This document shows positions 12,680 to 24,761 of a stretch of 60,000 nt of DNA, piece by piece. The stretch is from NCBI RefSeq assembly GCF_037975245.1, contig NC_092579.1, positions 26,525,666 to 26,585,665 on the forward strand. The letters run 5' to 3'. Under the pieces are notes generated by a model. It was not told where the DNA came from, searched no databases, and saw only the letters and a program-made list of their open reading frames with translations. Origin of the DNA: Apostichopus japonicus (taxonomy: Eukaryota > Echinodermata > Holothuroidea > Aspidochirotida > Stichopodidae). The stretch's first letter is position 1. Every line of letters begins with the position of its first letter. The translations under genes were made by a program, and so were the position numbers.

Positions 12680-13165
12680 CATATACCGCCTAGATAAAGA
12701 CAGGCTAGATACCGCGTAGATACCGACTATAGATACAGACAGGAGATAAAAATTGGATACCGCCTAGATACAGTCATCCACACATGCATGTCGCGTATAA
12801 ATACCGATAGGTTAGATACCGTTTACAAACATATATGACCTATACCAGCCCTAGATACCGATAGGTTAGATACCGTCTACACACATCTATGACCTATACC
12901 AGCCCTAGATACCGATAGGTTAGATACCGTCTACACACATCTATGACCTATACCGTCCCTAGATACCGATAGGTTAGATACCGTCTACAAACATATATGA
13001 CCTATACCGTCCTTAGATACCGATAGGTTAGATACCGTCTACAAACATATATGACCTATACCAGCCCTAGATACCGATAGGTTAGATACCGTCTACACAT
13101 ATCTATGACCTATACCGTCCATAGATACCGATAGGTTAGATACCGCCTAGATACCGTCATTGATG
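12680..13165. repeat. 54-bp minisatellite built on TAGATACCG
   Basis: From about 12790 the unit 'agccctagataccgatagg', 'ttagataccgtctacacaca', 'tctatgacctatacc' repeats with a period of exactly 54 bp (for example 12847 and 12901), for about six to seven copies. The shorter motif AGATACCG also recurs irregularly in the leading part (12680-12790). Units alternate between 'cagcc' and 'cgtcc' variants and between 'cacacatct' and 'caaacatat' variants. Confidence 0.9.
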
Positions 13166-14827
13166 ACTATCAGACTAACGATGTTGACTGGCGAAGTGAT
13201 TATGTAGGTATATGATACACGCTATTACAGTATACATGAGTGCGGATCAGTTAATTTGATTATTACAAAAACATGCAGGTGGAAATATGGTTAAAATATC
13301 GTCAGAGAACTTAGTATAAACCAATTTAAATATAGATAGTTATTTATATAAAGAATAAATTACATATGGAATTGACACATGTTCATACGTCTGTTGGTAG
13401 GCTATATTATAGAAATGTATCATAAACACATGCAAGATTAATCATATTGTTTAGATGAAACTGTGATAAATTTCTTACTATTTCATATATGACGAATGAC
13501 TTGGGAGTAACGATCATACCAAGTAACACTACGTCCCATATTAGCAACAGGCTAAAGATGACATTCATATTGTTCTGTATGACTTTAAGATTATTCCTAC
13601 CTCTCTCAAATTATGGAAACGACTTAATGGCTGTATGCATAATATGCCAGTTAGTATAGCGTAATCACCTGAGTGTGTTACAAATCACTATATAGAGACA
13701 CGAGATAGATATACCGGCTTGGTAGAATGTATAGCTACACGCCATATACTGGAAATACTGAGTGGAATTATACATTTGATATAAGATCATTTACATATAG
13801 AAGCATAAACAAGCATCGCTTGATGTTATATTAATAAGATGCTCAAGTAGGCTATGTCACCATGGCAACTTGTCAACCCCCAAAGCATTTCATAAAAGCT
13901 CAAATGCTGTCACAGGTGCTTTTATACGTGTTGACACAATTTTAGCATATCTTGGCAATATTTGTATAGTAAATTGCCCCTTGAGCAAACACCACAAAGT
14001 TATAAATTTGGAAGTTTGTGAACTGAACCAAATATCCGTATCCAACGATTGACTCAAGCACATCCGTGTAAAATTCTCATTTCGTTTGCTTCCCTCCTGA
14101 TACTAACTATGATATTAACCGTTGAATATTTATCATCCCCTCTCGGCGATAAGCCCACGCACAGTGATTATCATAAGATATAATATAGGCGCAAATACTA
14201 TAAAAGTAAAATGGCGCGAGAGTCTCTAAAGGATCATTTTTAAGGCTATTTACAAAAGTAATTGGCTGATGCGGATTGGATGATGGTTTGTCACTTCACA
14301 TGTTGACATTGCATGAGGACATTTTATCGAGAAGAATTTCGCAGACGATTTTCGACAATCATGTACGAACATGAAATCCTCGTCTCGCCTATACTTCGGC
14401 TTACAAAGCTGGTGATTGGTCAAAATTGACCACTAGTCCTATTTGAATACACAAGAAACTCTTTCGGGATTGGTCGATCGCTACTGCCGGCCGATTAATT
14501 CAACGATTAGGTTATATCAATTAACGTGTTAAATATTAGCACAGGAATTTAATTTTGTATATGTAGACATACACAATAGCATTTGTTCAGTACTAAAAGA
14601 GTACCATACAAAATCGTGCGTTGTCTCAGTTTTAAAACAGCCTTTGAATATTACGATGTTTCAATAGTACGAGCATAATTATTGGCTGTACGTCACACTC
14701 CCCACCCCCCCCCCCAAACTCCCCCTTCCCCAAACTCACACATACACGTCTACCAACCCTAATGTGCCAGATGATCAAAACTGGTCACCTTTAATCCAGA
14801 GCATGTTTACTCACTGTTACTTCATAG
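13166..14827. other. Stretch without a recognised gene
   Basis: AT-rich sequence. A 60-codon frame at 13870-14052 has no domain or splice support. A C-rich tract lies at 14700-14730. Confidence 0.5.
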
Positions 14828-15028
14828 TCAATAGTCATAAGCCAAATTGGCCCGTTGACCTCCCCGAAGATTATAAACAATCTTAGGTTTGTAACCTTTT
14901 CTAATGTTAATCCGGTGCCTGCCATCTTCGAGTAGCTGGGCTGCAGAACGGCCGGACCAATTGGTTAAATTGTCAATCCATCGTAAATGCGGTCGGCCTG
15001 GCTTACGTTTGTAACCACAGGGTAGCCC
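14828..15028 (-). pseudogene. LINE reverse-transcriptase C-terminal fragment
   Basis: The minus strand reads an open frame with no Met that ends in TGA at 14828-14830. Its middle, encoded between 15001 and about 14954, is GRPHLRWIDNLTNWSG followed by RSAAQLLEDG. The motif GRP-x-x-RW-x-D-x-[IL] is well known from the region downstream of the reverse-transcriptase domain in many non-LTR retrotransposons and their endonuclease-RT derivatives. The catalytic YADD region is not present nearby, so this is a truncated copy, probably a 5'-truncated insertion. The clade cannot be assigned from this piece. The upstream limit is approximate. Confidence 0.65.
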
Positions 15029-15074
15029 ACAGAGTACAGCACATGTAAGGTTACTGTTACTTCAGATATTTTCA

Positions 15075-15142
15075 TTTGATCCACCTCATAATTTGATCCA
15101 CCTCATAATTTGATCCACCTCATAATTTGATCCACCTCATTA
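15075..15142. repeat. 17-bp tandem repeat, four copies
   Basis: TTTGATCCACCTCATAA begins at 15075, 15092, 15109 and 15126. The last copy ends 'cattat' instead of 'cataat'. Confidence 0.95.
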
Positions 15143-15146
15143 TTTG

Positions 15147-16311
15147 AACATCATTTAGAGATTGTGAGCCTCTATAGTAAGATACCTTTTAAGAACAGTC
15201 AAGCAAGGGATATAGCTTGGGCACGAAAACCAAACGACCTTAGCATCGAGACTGTGACCATGTGTGTGTGATCCTGACGATGTTATGTTAAAATGTGTAT
15301 CACGAATCTTACTAGGTAATGTAATTTCAAAAAAGTGTCGCCATTTGTAACCTACTTAGAGGCAATAGAGATGACTTTTAATGGCAGCACAGATATGCTG
15401 TAAATGTGGTCATGAATTATATACCTTGGTTCAATCGGTAGTCTAGCCACGTAATGGATAAGTGCAGGCAACCGAGGACTGCATAGCGGTCATGTTAACA
15501 CGTGCTGCAATATTTAGGAGAATTGTCTGGTACATTTTCTGAAATCATTATTCATTTCTAAATAAGGCATTGACGATGTATAGACATGTATAAACCACAA
15601 AGGCAGTCTCATTAGCGAGAGTACGTAAACTTATGTTAGACGTAAGACTAAAGGTACAGCCCATTTGTGGATCAACCACTGCGCAGTGTAGGGAAGGGGA
15701 AATGTGGTCCAGCGAGATAATCGGAATTGTTTTTGTATACTATATATAATCATATACCAATGGCGTGCGAAGGTTGGGGGGGGGGGCTAGGGAGCCATGG
15801 CCACTGCCGTGTATGCGACAATACATGGTGCCCCTCAATTCAATACATATATACATACAAACATCAAATTACCAATGTAGAACAGGCAAGGTTGCGTCCT
15901 ATAGTGACAATATGCACTTTTAACTCCATCATCCGAGTCCCCACTTTCAGAGGGACAAAGCAAATTCAGTTCTCTAACGTTTCTTATTAAATGGTTTCCA
16001 TGCTTTAATCTTCCCATGAATCAACAAGGACATGGTATGGGATCATGGTTACCATGGAGACTCACAAGAACATTTCCATAGCAACAAGGATGATGTAGAG
16101 AAGGGTATTAATGTGACAGAAATCAATACGATCGACGGCCCATACAGAGGTCTTGTTAATGTTCACATTAAAGATAAAAACAGGAACACGTATAAACTTC
16201 GTTAAGGAATGCAGTTTATGGTCGGCTTGGTTTGATGGTGCATCTCTATACTGGTAAAGAAACATTTCGATTGAACTAGTTTCAAGAGACCTTCGGTCAT
16301 GAAGAAGGTAC
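15147..16311. other. Stretch without a recognised gene
   Basis: Near 15759 the text CAATGGCGTGCGAAGG followed by a G-run resembles a hAT-type end, but no partner was found. The 142-codon minus-strand frame at 16062-16490 is largely the MITE that follows. Confidence 0.45.
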
Positions 16312-16631
16312 CAGGCGCGTAGCCAAGTGGGGGGGGGGCGAAGGGGGCAGCCGCCCCCCCCCCCTTTGAGCATATTTTTTAATTTTATTTTTAATGTTTT
16401 TATGATATCGCTAGTAATTTCAAAAGAGAAAATGCTAAGATGCAACTTACAAGGCCTGTGAAGTGCCATTTCCAGCGATCTGGGAGGCATTTTCAGCCAA
16501 AATTTTCTTGTACGCTTCGCGTCAACTCATGGTGGCGCTACGCCTAGATAGTTTGCAATGCCGTATCTACGGCTCTGATAATTTGCCTGCATTTTCGCCC
16601 CTCCCTTGGCAAATTCCTGGCTACGCGCCTG
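16312..16631. mobile_element. hAT-like MITE, family 1, second copy
   Basis: A 320-bp element with CAGGCGCGTAG and CTACGCGCCTG termini and the same internal order as the copy at 5487: a G-run/C-run near the left end, 'tatgatatcgctagtaattt', 'gggaggcatttt', 'cttgtacgcttcgcg', 'atggtggcgctacgc' and 'cgcccctcccttgg'. The flanks (GAAGGTAC and TATTAGAC) do not form a convincing target duplication, so it may be older or its flanks rearranged. It carries about 40 bp more than the other copies, mostly around 'cgtatctacggctctgataa'. Confidence 0.85.
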
Positions 16632-18022
16632 TATTAGACGCGTTTTGTACGGCATTTATAACCTTTATCATATAACTTATGCAAGTAAATGAGTGACATT
16701 TTCCATTGATTGTTTTCACCTTGGATTGGGCAGGTTGGATAATTGTTCCAATTGTGCGGTATGGGGATAAAAAGCTATACTATATCCCAATGACTGCAGC
16801 ATATTCATATGTTAATGCATCCAAATATTTATGAAGAAAATCGGGTGTATACATTAATCAACTTTGTCGGAGTGTAACTATGGCAACCCACCTGTTTGCT
16901 TCAAGTTCACGTTTGGTACAAACCATATCAAATATTATATTCACGAAAATGATACATATAGGAATTGAATGCAAAATTTCACCTGGATGCTATAGAACGT
17001 TGTTCCTCTTCAGTCAGGGGGTCAAAAATAAAATTTTCTTCTGGACTTAGCGAAGTATCCTTCGTAATGTTGATGAACCATCTACAGTGTATTGCATTAA
17101 TGAACTCATTACAATCAACAATTCTCAACTATTCGATGTTAATTCCTGTTATGTGTACTTTTCAGTTATAACAATGTTATGTTAATTACGTAAATGTAAA
17201 CATTGTATTGGCGGCAATATAGAGCAAGCTTTATTTGCACTTGTGGATTACGTAATCGGTATTGTGTAGAATTTAATTGACATACGACGGTCGGCATACT
17301 TGGTAGATTAAAGGCTTGGCAAAGGGGTTTGGGAAGTCTTCACCTAAAGCTCTAGAGGAAATAATACATAGTAAGTGTCTCACGATATTGGTCGTATGGG
17401 AAAGGGGACTATAGGCCAGGGTCAGTTGAATATATCGGTGTGTGCGCCAATACTTCTAATTAGAAAGGTTTACGACGCTACACATGTACTCTGCGCCGTG
17501 CAGAACCGAACTAATGAAGGCGGGTGACAAGAACCTCATGGCGTAAAGTTGTTGACACTCTTTGATTATGCGTGAGTACATAATATTCTTCATACTTCTC
17601 CTATTAAAGGCATTGAAGACTCGCGCACAAAGAAATACCTCATGCCGGTAATCTGACCTAGTTTCGAATGAGGTGTAACAGAAGTGTTAGACACCACCAT
17701 CGACCCCAGAAAATACACACAAAGCTTGCTACCGTCGGTAATTAGACACTAGTGTACAGTCAATACATACAGCTACGGTCAATACCCACAGCACAGTGTA
17801 CATAGCAGCGATGTACATCTCAGGTCTAGATAAAAGATAACAAGGTATCACGTTTCATTACTGTCTGTATTTTGTAGCGACAAGAAAATAAACTTCACTT
17901 GCAAGCAACGGAAAGTTAACTTTTACAGATGGCGGCACGCGGATTGGGGCGAGTCTTCAATACCTTTAAACATTATTAAACCTTCGTGAGGATGTTACAG
18001 GTCAAAGTAGGCCTAACTCTTT
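16632..18022. other. Stretch without a recognised gene
   Basis: AT-rich sequence. A 68-codon frame at 16965-17171 has no support beyond being open. Confidence 0.5.
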
Positions 18023-18063
18023 GAAGAGAGAGAAAGAGAGAGAGAGAGAGGTGGAGAGAGAAG
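18023..18063. repeat. GA microsatellite
   Basis: Imperfect (GA)n with AAAG and GGTG interruptions. Confidence 0.9.
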
Positions 18064-21062
18064 GAAGCTATATGGTACTACGTGGACAGATGTAAGGCCA
18101 TGCAGGTATATAGAGGAACGCACATATCAACGCCTGCAATATATTTATTATATCCTTAAAACAAGGGAAAACATTCACTAAAACAAAGTACTGTTATATT
18201 CCTGTCTGATTTATTTGATTCTTATGGAAGAAGACAAGATACTTTAAATTTTCATATCGGAATTCTCAACTCTTTTCTTTGATTCGTTGTAGAGGGGCGT
18301 GGACAAAGGGTGGGTGTGGTGGGTGTTATGACCCGCCTCCGTCAGTCGGGGGCAAATTAGCACAACTTTGCGTTTTGATCTAGTTATATGGCCCTAATGG
18401 ATAGTCTTAATAATATGCCTCAGAATGCACCTGTTTGACCTCTTAACTTGTATTTCGGGGAGGACCACCAGCACCCCTACACGGGCGTACCATTCAACGA
18501 CCCCACAGTCGCATCCCTCATTTGTCAAATTTTGGATACCCCTGCAGCTCCTTTCAGAGAAGTTTCCGTGACCCTACCTAATCTGTCGGGCAATTTGCAA
18601 CCCCCCCCCTCTCCCCACACACACTCCTTGAAATCTTGTGCAAGTCACTGGATGAATATCTACTTTGTTACCTATTTACGGTTATTCTGTTCTGTTCAGT
18701 TCAGTTTATTCAATTATTAATTAGAAACAGTTTATAAATAGGAATCAAAATTAAGAAAAGATATGAAAACCGATGAGAATTGAGAAAGTAAAGGTTAAAC
18801 AAACAATGCAGAAAGTATTGGCAAACTATAGGAACAGAATACGTTTAAAGAAGTCAATGTTAAGGGAGTAGAAATATGATAACCAAACTTCTAATACTTC
18901 AGATAAGATTGATAAAAACAAAAAGAAATGAACAGTCCTGCATGAGTTTTTTGTTTTCTAAACAGAAGTACATTCTAAAAGTTGAGGTTTTATCATACTA
19001 AGCCTACGTCAAATTCATCAGGTCTTTTGTTACTACTTTCTCGGTTGTTATAAAACATTATTACCATTCAACAATATATATTTGCTTCCATATACGTAGT
19101 AATAACAGCGTGTTTCCTTTATGAGGTGATTACCCATCAGTGTATTTCACTGCAATAAGGTTTACCCTCGTTAGTATATATGTATACCTAGGCTATAACT
19201 GTTATGAAGTGATAATAAGAGCTATAATTTAAGTGGATGCTCTTTAGTAATAAATGACATGTGTTAATGCTGGCATGAGTGATGATATATCATGCATGCA
19301 GTCAAAAAACTAAATTGAAAGAAAACATTACGACTAGGCGACAATATGATCGAATGTTGTTAAAGATTCTACATTTAATTTAACATAAAAATGATGATGA
19401 AGCAATAAGTATGTTGAATAGTTTATTGATGTGTAGGAATAAATATAGATAGGAGTATTAACTGGAGATGTGTGCGACAATTTGTTTACTCAAAAACGAA
19501 GTAAAAATTCTACACGCAGGGAAGTGATGGCTTAAATTCCCTGTACACCCTCAGTAGCAGAGACACTGGTGGTGTTATGAAGATAGAGGGGCAATTGAAG
19601 GGTAGAAGAGGGGTGAGGAAGGGGATGGGGAATCCACCCTGATATAAAAACATCTAATTTTAAGAAAAATACATGAATTTAATCCAGGCGTTCAATCAAG
19701 CATGGTGACACCCCTAACTCCTTTCTCACCCAACATACCCTGCACCAAATTCCTATCTTTTTCCCCAATGACGTAGTAATGAACCTCTCACTGAAGAAGT
19801 ATCATTGACCATTTGAATCTGGTGCAAATTTAGTTAAATTTGCGTTTTTATTTAATATAGAAGACTAGAGGGACAAACTTTACCACTTGTAAGTTCGTTT
19901 GGGTGAGGGAGGGTGTGTGAGGGGGGGGGGGGGGGTTATGACTACGTTTGAACTCACCAACTTGTGATAGATAACTGTATGGCATAATTATATTCATACA
20001 GCAATATAGGGTATGTCAGTTCCACTATTAGAATTTGTGCGAATTTAGAACGCAGTCTCAAAACTTCCGTAACTAAAGATTCGGGCTATGTTAAATCATT
20101 ACTTTAGACAGAAGATTAGTCTTGATAGTCATAGCCCAATGAAATGGGATAGCTTTCTCTGCATTCAAGATAAGCATCTTTAAGAGATGCCTTTTTATAT
20201 CTGGAATGCTTCTCTAAAGCTAAATTGAGGATGACGTCAGCTCCTTGTTGCAAGCCTAAATGTTAATATCAGTCCCTTATTTGATCAATTCTAATGTCTC
20301 AACTAAAACTATTCTTTATATTTCATACAAACAATAAAGCACCCTTGCATGAATACCAACAAGTTTGTCGTTGACGATTTGTAATGAAGCCATACCAATC
20401 TCATGTTTTCCCGCTGAGGTTTGCGTTCCATCTGAGGAACCCGTCTGGTGCTGTACTTTGTGTTTTAGACTAAGTAGCCCAGCCACTTTAATTGATGAGC
20501 CTCGTATATTTAAAAGGCCGTTTCTCAAAATTGAAAAGTGGTATAGAATTCCATAGCCTAAATTATTAACAGTATTGTCTAACGGTCCACAACATATTAA
20601 AATTAAATTTGTACTTAAAAAAAAATCATCCTTTAACATAGTTCTATTTTCTTTTCTTTATCATAACACTTGAAGAATGCCCGAGAAAGTGATTTTTGTT
20701 TTCGACTCAAAGTACCACTTTAACATTAAGATGGCTGTCTCCGTGCATGTTTTTAACTAAAAGGTTCTCTTAAGTCTAAAATTGATGTAACTCCATGTGA
20801 GGATTGATATTTTTGTTCTAGTTGAATGACAACCACCATCAAATATGCATGTTTCAATTAGGCTAATGCAAAAAGAGAACATAGTTTCTATGTACAAGAA
20901 AACGAACTTACTGGATGGAAACTTGTGAGATGAAATGTTCCGTACACCGGTGTACAGTATTGCAAACTGACGGGTTACACATTACAAAATGCATTTCGCA
21001 TCATACATAATGGTCGATATGCGTCCGTTCTTACTATCATGGCCAACTACATCACAAAGCAG
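18064..21062. other. Mostly featureless stretch; one odd frame at 20316-20639 (minus)
   Basis: No recognised gene. A 107-codon minus-strand frame at 20316-20639 has a more protein-like composition than its surroundings (mixed charged and polar residues, for example LKHKVQHQTGSSDGTQTSAG), but I recognise no family and see no clear splice sites. C- and G-runs lie at 18600-18608 and 19921-19935. Confidence 0.4.
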
Positions 21063-21720
21063 GCCGTTATGTCTACCAGGGTGTCTACAAGGGTGTCGCT
21101 TGGGTGTTTTCTAGGGTGCTATTTGGTGTGTGTAAGATGGTGTCAACGAAAGTGTCTTTTAGGGTATCTTCTAGGATGTTTGCGAGGGGTGTCACTTGGG
21201 TGTCATCTAGGGTGCTATTTGTTGTGTGTGCGATGATGTCTACGAGAGTGTCTTTTAGGGTATTTTCTAGGGTGTTTGCGAGGGTGTCACTTGGGTGTCA
21301 TCTAGGGTGCTATTTGGTGTGTGTGCGATGATGTCTACGAGAGTGTCTTTTAGGGTATTTTCTAGGGTGTTTGCGAGGGTGTCACTTGGGTGTCATCTAG
21401 GGTGCTATTTGGTGTGTGTGCGATGATGTCTACGAGAGTGTCTTTTAGGGTATTTTCTAGGGTGTTTGCGAGGGTGTCACTTGGGTGTCATCTAGGGTGC
21501 TATTTGGTGTGTGTGCGATGATGTCTACGAGAGTGTCACTTAAGATATCTTCTAGGGTGTCTGCGAGGGTGTCACTTGGGTGTGTTGTAGGGTGCTATTT
21601 GGTATGTGTGTGACGGTGTCAACGAGAGTGCCTTTTAGGGTATCTTCTATAGGATGTCTGCGAGGGTGTCTGGGTGTTTTCTATGTCGATGTGTAGTGTG
21701 TGTGCGATGGTGTCTATGCG
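21063..21720. repeat. 95-bp minisatellite rich in GGGTGT
   Basis: 'Tacgagagtgtc' recurs at 21241, 21336, 21431 and 21526, exactly 95 bp apart, and more divergent units extend the array on both sides to about seven copies. Each unit is itself made of shorter blocks ending AGGGTGT or AGGGTAT (such as 'tctagggtgctatttggtgt' and 'gcgagggtgtcacttgggtg'), giving a two-level repeat. The Cys/Val/Ser-rich frames at 21039-21331 are artefacts of the array. Confidence 0.9.
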
Positions 21721-23660
21721 GCTATCTGAGTACGATTAATTATTAATATCATATTTTGAGTCAACAGAGGGCGACCAAACATAGAGAGAGATACCTACAA
21801 TGATCATAAAAAGTAAAGTAAAGTAAACCCAACTAACATCTTTGAGATGTTTTCGTGATGAATTATTCCCCGAGATGTTTAGATTTTGTATGTTTTAGGA
21901 TGTATTATAGGGTTTATAATTCGTGTCAGGGGTGGGTGTCATTTTGTCAATTCTGATGTTATGATATAAACAGTTTGTTACCCTTTATTTTCAGGGTGAA
22001 GTAGACATGGCAAAGACCTTTCAGGCGAATTCAGTCCATCCCTTAAAAGCCTTACCCCAAACTCCTTTTCCATTAAGTAGATATCAATGTGTTCATGGTC
22101 CAGCAATTACAATTAGACGGACTCCCTGTCACGTGACGGCATTAAGACTTTCCCAAGTGTTCTCGGTACACGGGTAATGTAAAAACAAATAACTAAAAGC
22201 CAACAACTCATCGGCTTTTAGTTTTTTTATTCCCCTCTAAGATCGTCAGTCTAGTGCAGGGGCAATAGCTTGTAATATTCTGTATCCGGTGAAAACGTGA
22301 AATCTATTAACCTCTTATTGGACGTTTGATACCGTCTGCATGGTTGAATTAAACTGGCATATTCATATATTCACGCTTTGCTCTCATTAGTATACGATGA
22401 ATGTATATCTACTTGTTACATATGTTCTCTTTGTTTAGCCTTCCGTCAAACATGACATGCAGAGTGTGTAAATTATATCGTCGCTGAACTACACCGTGCA
22501 TGGTAATAACAAAGTATCATGTTCAATGTTGAAGTGACGTGCACCCTCCAGCCAGACCAATTATTTAAATGGGTATCAATCGTTGTTTATATGTTAAGTG
22601 GAATAAGCATCGGTATACGAACATGTCATCCGACAACTCTTCCGACAACTGCATGCTTAAAGGAAACTTCTCTTTTCTTGTTTTTAACTTAAATCGTTCA
22701 ATGTTCAGGCAGATTTAACTTTGTTACATTTAATTAATGTATTTTCGAGATTTTCATTAAAGGCCATATTGTTCATCGATCCCTTAATAAGCGTGCCACA
22801 TACACCTTTATCACACACCCTTCACTCAAGGTACTACTATATAAACACCAAAATACGATATATATATCGTATTAAGATTGTGTTAAGAAGTATTTCAAAT
22901 ATTACCATGGTGACATAGACTTTATTTGTATCTCGATATACCATCAGGCGACATTACCTCCTTTTTTTTTTCTTTCTGTTTTTTTTTAGTTCACTTTAAT
23001 TATTTGCTAAACGTATTTATCGGGAGAACAAGGTAACTTAGCTTTCTAGTGACAATTCGACGTGGACATAATTGCGTCAATTTCCGTGCTCTCAATATTA
23101 GCCTATATATATGTGCATTAGAGTTGGCAAACAATAAGAAGGCTAGATTATGCGCGTCGACTGCGCTGAGAGAGGCTCTTTGGAATTAATGTTACTTCGA
23201 AAGAAGAAAAACTGAAAACATAGTTAAACATTGATACACGCAAGACTGCTTTGATGTTTCTCCTTGCACTTGATAAAAGGAGTAAGTTGAAAATGATTCT
23301 TTCTTTTCCTTAGATTAAATTGCGATGTTTTCTTTCTATATTTCTTGCTTTGTTTTTAAGTTGTTCGAGATAAAAAAAAAAAGACATTACCTAAACAATA
23401 TAGTGGTCCTTTTGACGGGCGTATTATACCAGTGTGTTTTGTCCACAATGTTTAATTCCAGTTCAGTTTCGTTGCATAAGATAAAACAGCAACATACTAC
23501 ATAGCTACCGCCCTTATGACAATGGAATGTTCTATTATGACAATTTTTGCCCAATTTGTTGATGGGATTTTAATCCCACGGAGTATCTAAGCACATTTCC
23601 CATCATGAGATATATTGTATATCACAGTACTTAACATAATCAAAATATCTCTCATATTTT
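21721..23660. other. Stretch without a recognised gene
   Basis: AT-rich sequence. A short perfect hairpin lies at 22191-22223 (AACTAAAAGCC, 11-nt loop, GGCTTTTAGTT). No coding feature was supported. Confidence 0.5.
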
Positions 23661-23666
23661 TTTATT
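23661..23666 (-). promoter_or_regulatory. Possible poly(A) signal AATAAA
   Basis: TTTATT on the plus strand reads AATAAA on the minus strand, 14 nt beyond the stop codon of the candidate exon at 23681-23909. The hexamer is common in AT-rich DNA, so its weight comes only from position. Confidence 0.35.
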
Positions 23667-23680
23667 CTTTTTTGTTACCA

Positions 23681-23909
23681 TTATAATTGAGAACAATAAC
23701 AATAACCGTCGGGTGACCTGGTCTCCCCCTGGACCTCCTCTAAATGACTTTGACGGAAAATATCCTCATTTGTGCGAGGGTCGTACATCTGAAGTCCATT
23801 AAAATCGGTTTTATCTTTCAGCATCACAGGTTTGAAGTAGAACAACATCAGTCCTATCTCCCTGAACACCGAACGTATTCTTGATTCAAGTACAAGCATG
23901 ATTTCTCTA
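23681..23909 (-). CDS. Candidate terminal coding exon, unrecognised protein
   Basis: On the minus strand, TACTAAC (the optimal branch-point sequence) is followed after 8 nt by the acceptor CAG at 23912-23910, and the open frame runs from 23909 to a TAA at 23683-23681, about 75 codons. AATAAA lies 14 nt further on. The peptide is mixed and charged, with segments such as FREIGLMLFYFKPVML and LQMYDPRTNEDIFRQ, unlike the Ile/Tyr-rich chance frames around it. The codon at the junction would be completed by an upstream exon contributing two bases. A Met codon lies four codons in, so a 72-codon single-exon reading is also possible. I recognise no family and found no partner exon upstream (higher coordinates). 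Confidence 0.4.
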
Positions 23910-23912
23910 CTG

Positions 23913-24508
23913 ATAATAATGTTAGTACTGTATACGTGATATGAACACTATCCGTGATAACAAATATTACAAGCATACTACTACAGAGAAAATGTTAAAA
24001 ACAATAAAAACTAATAAACATTAACAATTTAAACACCACTGGTTTATACTAACTTTTTTGGGGAGGGGGGGGGGGAAATAGATCAATTTTCACTCTATAG
24101 TATATATGTGAAGGCAACTTTTAGACATCTTGGAAACGGAATAAATTTTATCTTAGCTGTTATTGTGGTGGTTGTTTATCATAACCAACCCTGTCACATA
24201 GGATACTAATTGATGTTGTGTTTGCCTCCACTTGAATTCATGTCGCCTGTAGCCACATACACAAGTATCGTTACATTTGTACCTCTACTGCGGGGAACGT
24301 ACGTTATATAGAGATTCTAATTTCTGTCATGTTCACGTCGGTATTTTAATTTGGTTTCATCTGTCAGTATCTCAGCTTTGTAAAAATGTCACCTTTATAG
24401 CCTCGGTATACATCGTCTATCTTAGCTTTAGGGATGATAGACGTGCCTGCCTTCGGTTCATTTTAATTCACCTATGATTGCATTATAATGTCATTAATAT
24501 ATACAAGA

Positions 24509-24510
<2 letters not shown>
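23913..24510. other. Stretch without a recognised gene
   Basis: AT-rich sequence with a G-run at about 24060-24075. The 66-codon frame at 24277-24477 has no support. Confidence 0.45.
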
Positions 24511-24554
<44 letters not shown>

Positions 24555-24665
24555 GTATATATATGTCTATATATATATGTCTATATATATGTAAATATAT
24601 GTATATATATGTATATATATGTATATATATGTATATATATGTATATACATGTATATATATGTATA

Positions 24666-24758
<93 letters not shown>
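24511..24758. repeat. TA microsatellite with a 10-bp ATGTATATAT sub-array
   Basis: (TA)n flanks a central array at about 24541-24675 in which ATGTATATAT recurs about every 10 bp, with occasional 'gtctatat' and 'gtaaatat' variants. Tyr/Ile frames on both strands are artefacts. Confidence 0.95.

Positions 24759-24761
<3 letters not shown>

Noticed and set aside
15075-15142. CRISPR-like array
   Set aside because: The four 17-bp units are directly tandem with no spacers, and the sequence context is eukaryotic.
22191-22223. Histone-type 3' stem-loop
   Set aside because: The hairpin has an 11-bp stem and 11-nt loop, not the 6-bp stem and 4-nt loop of histone mRNAs, and no histone frame is nearby.
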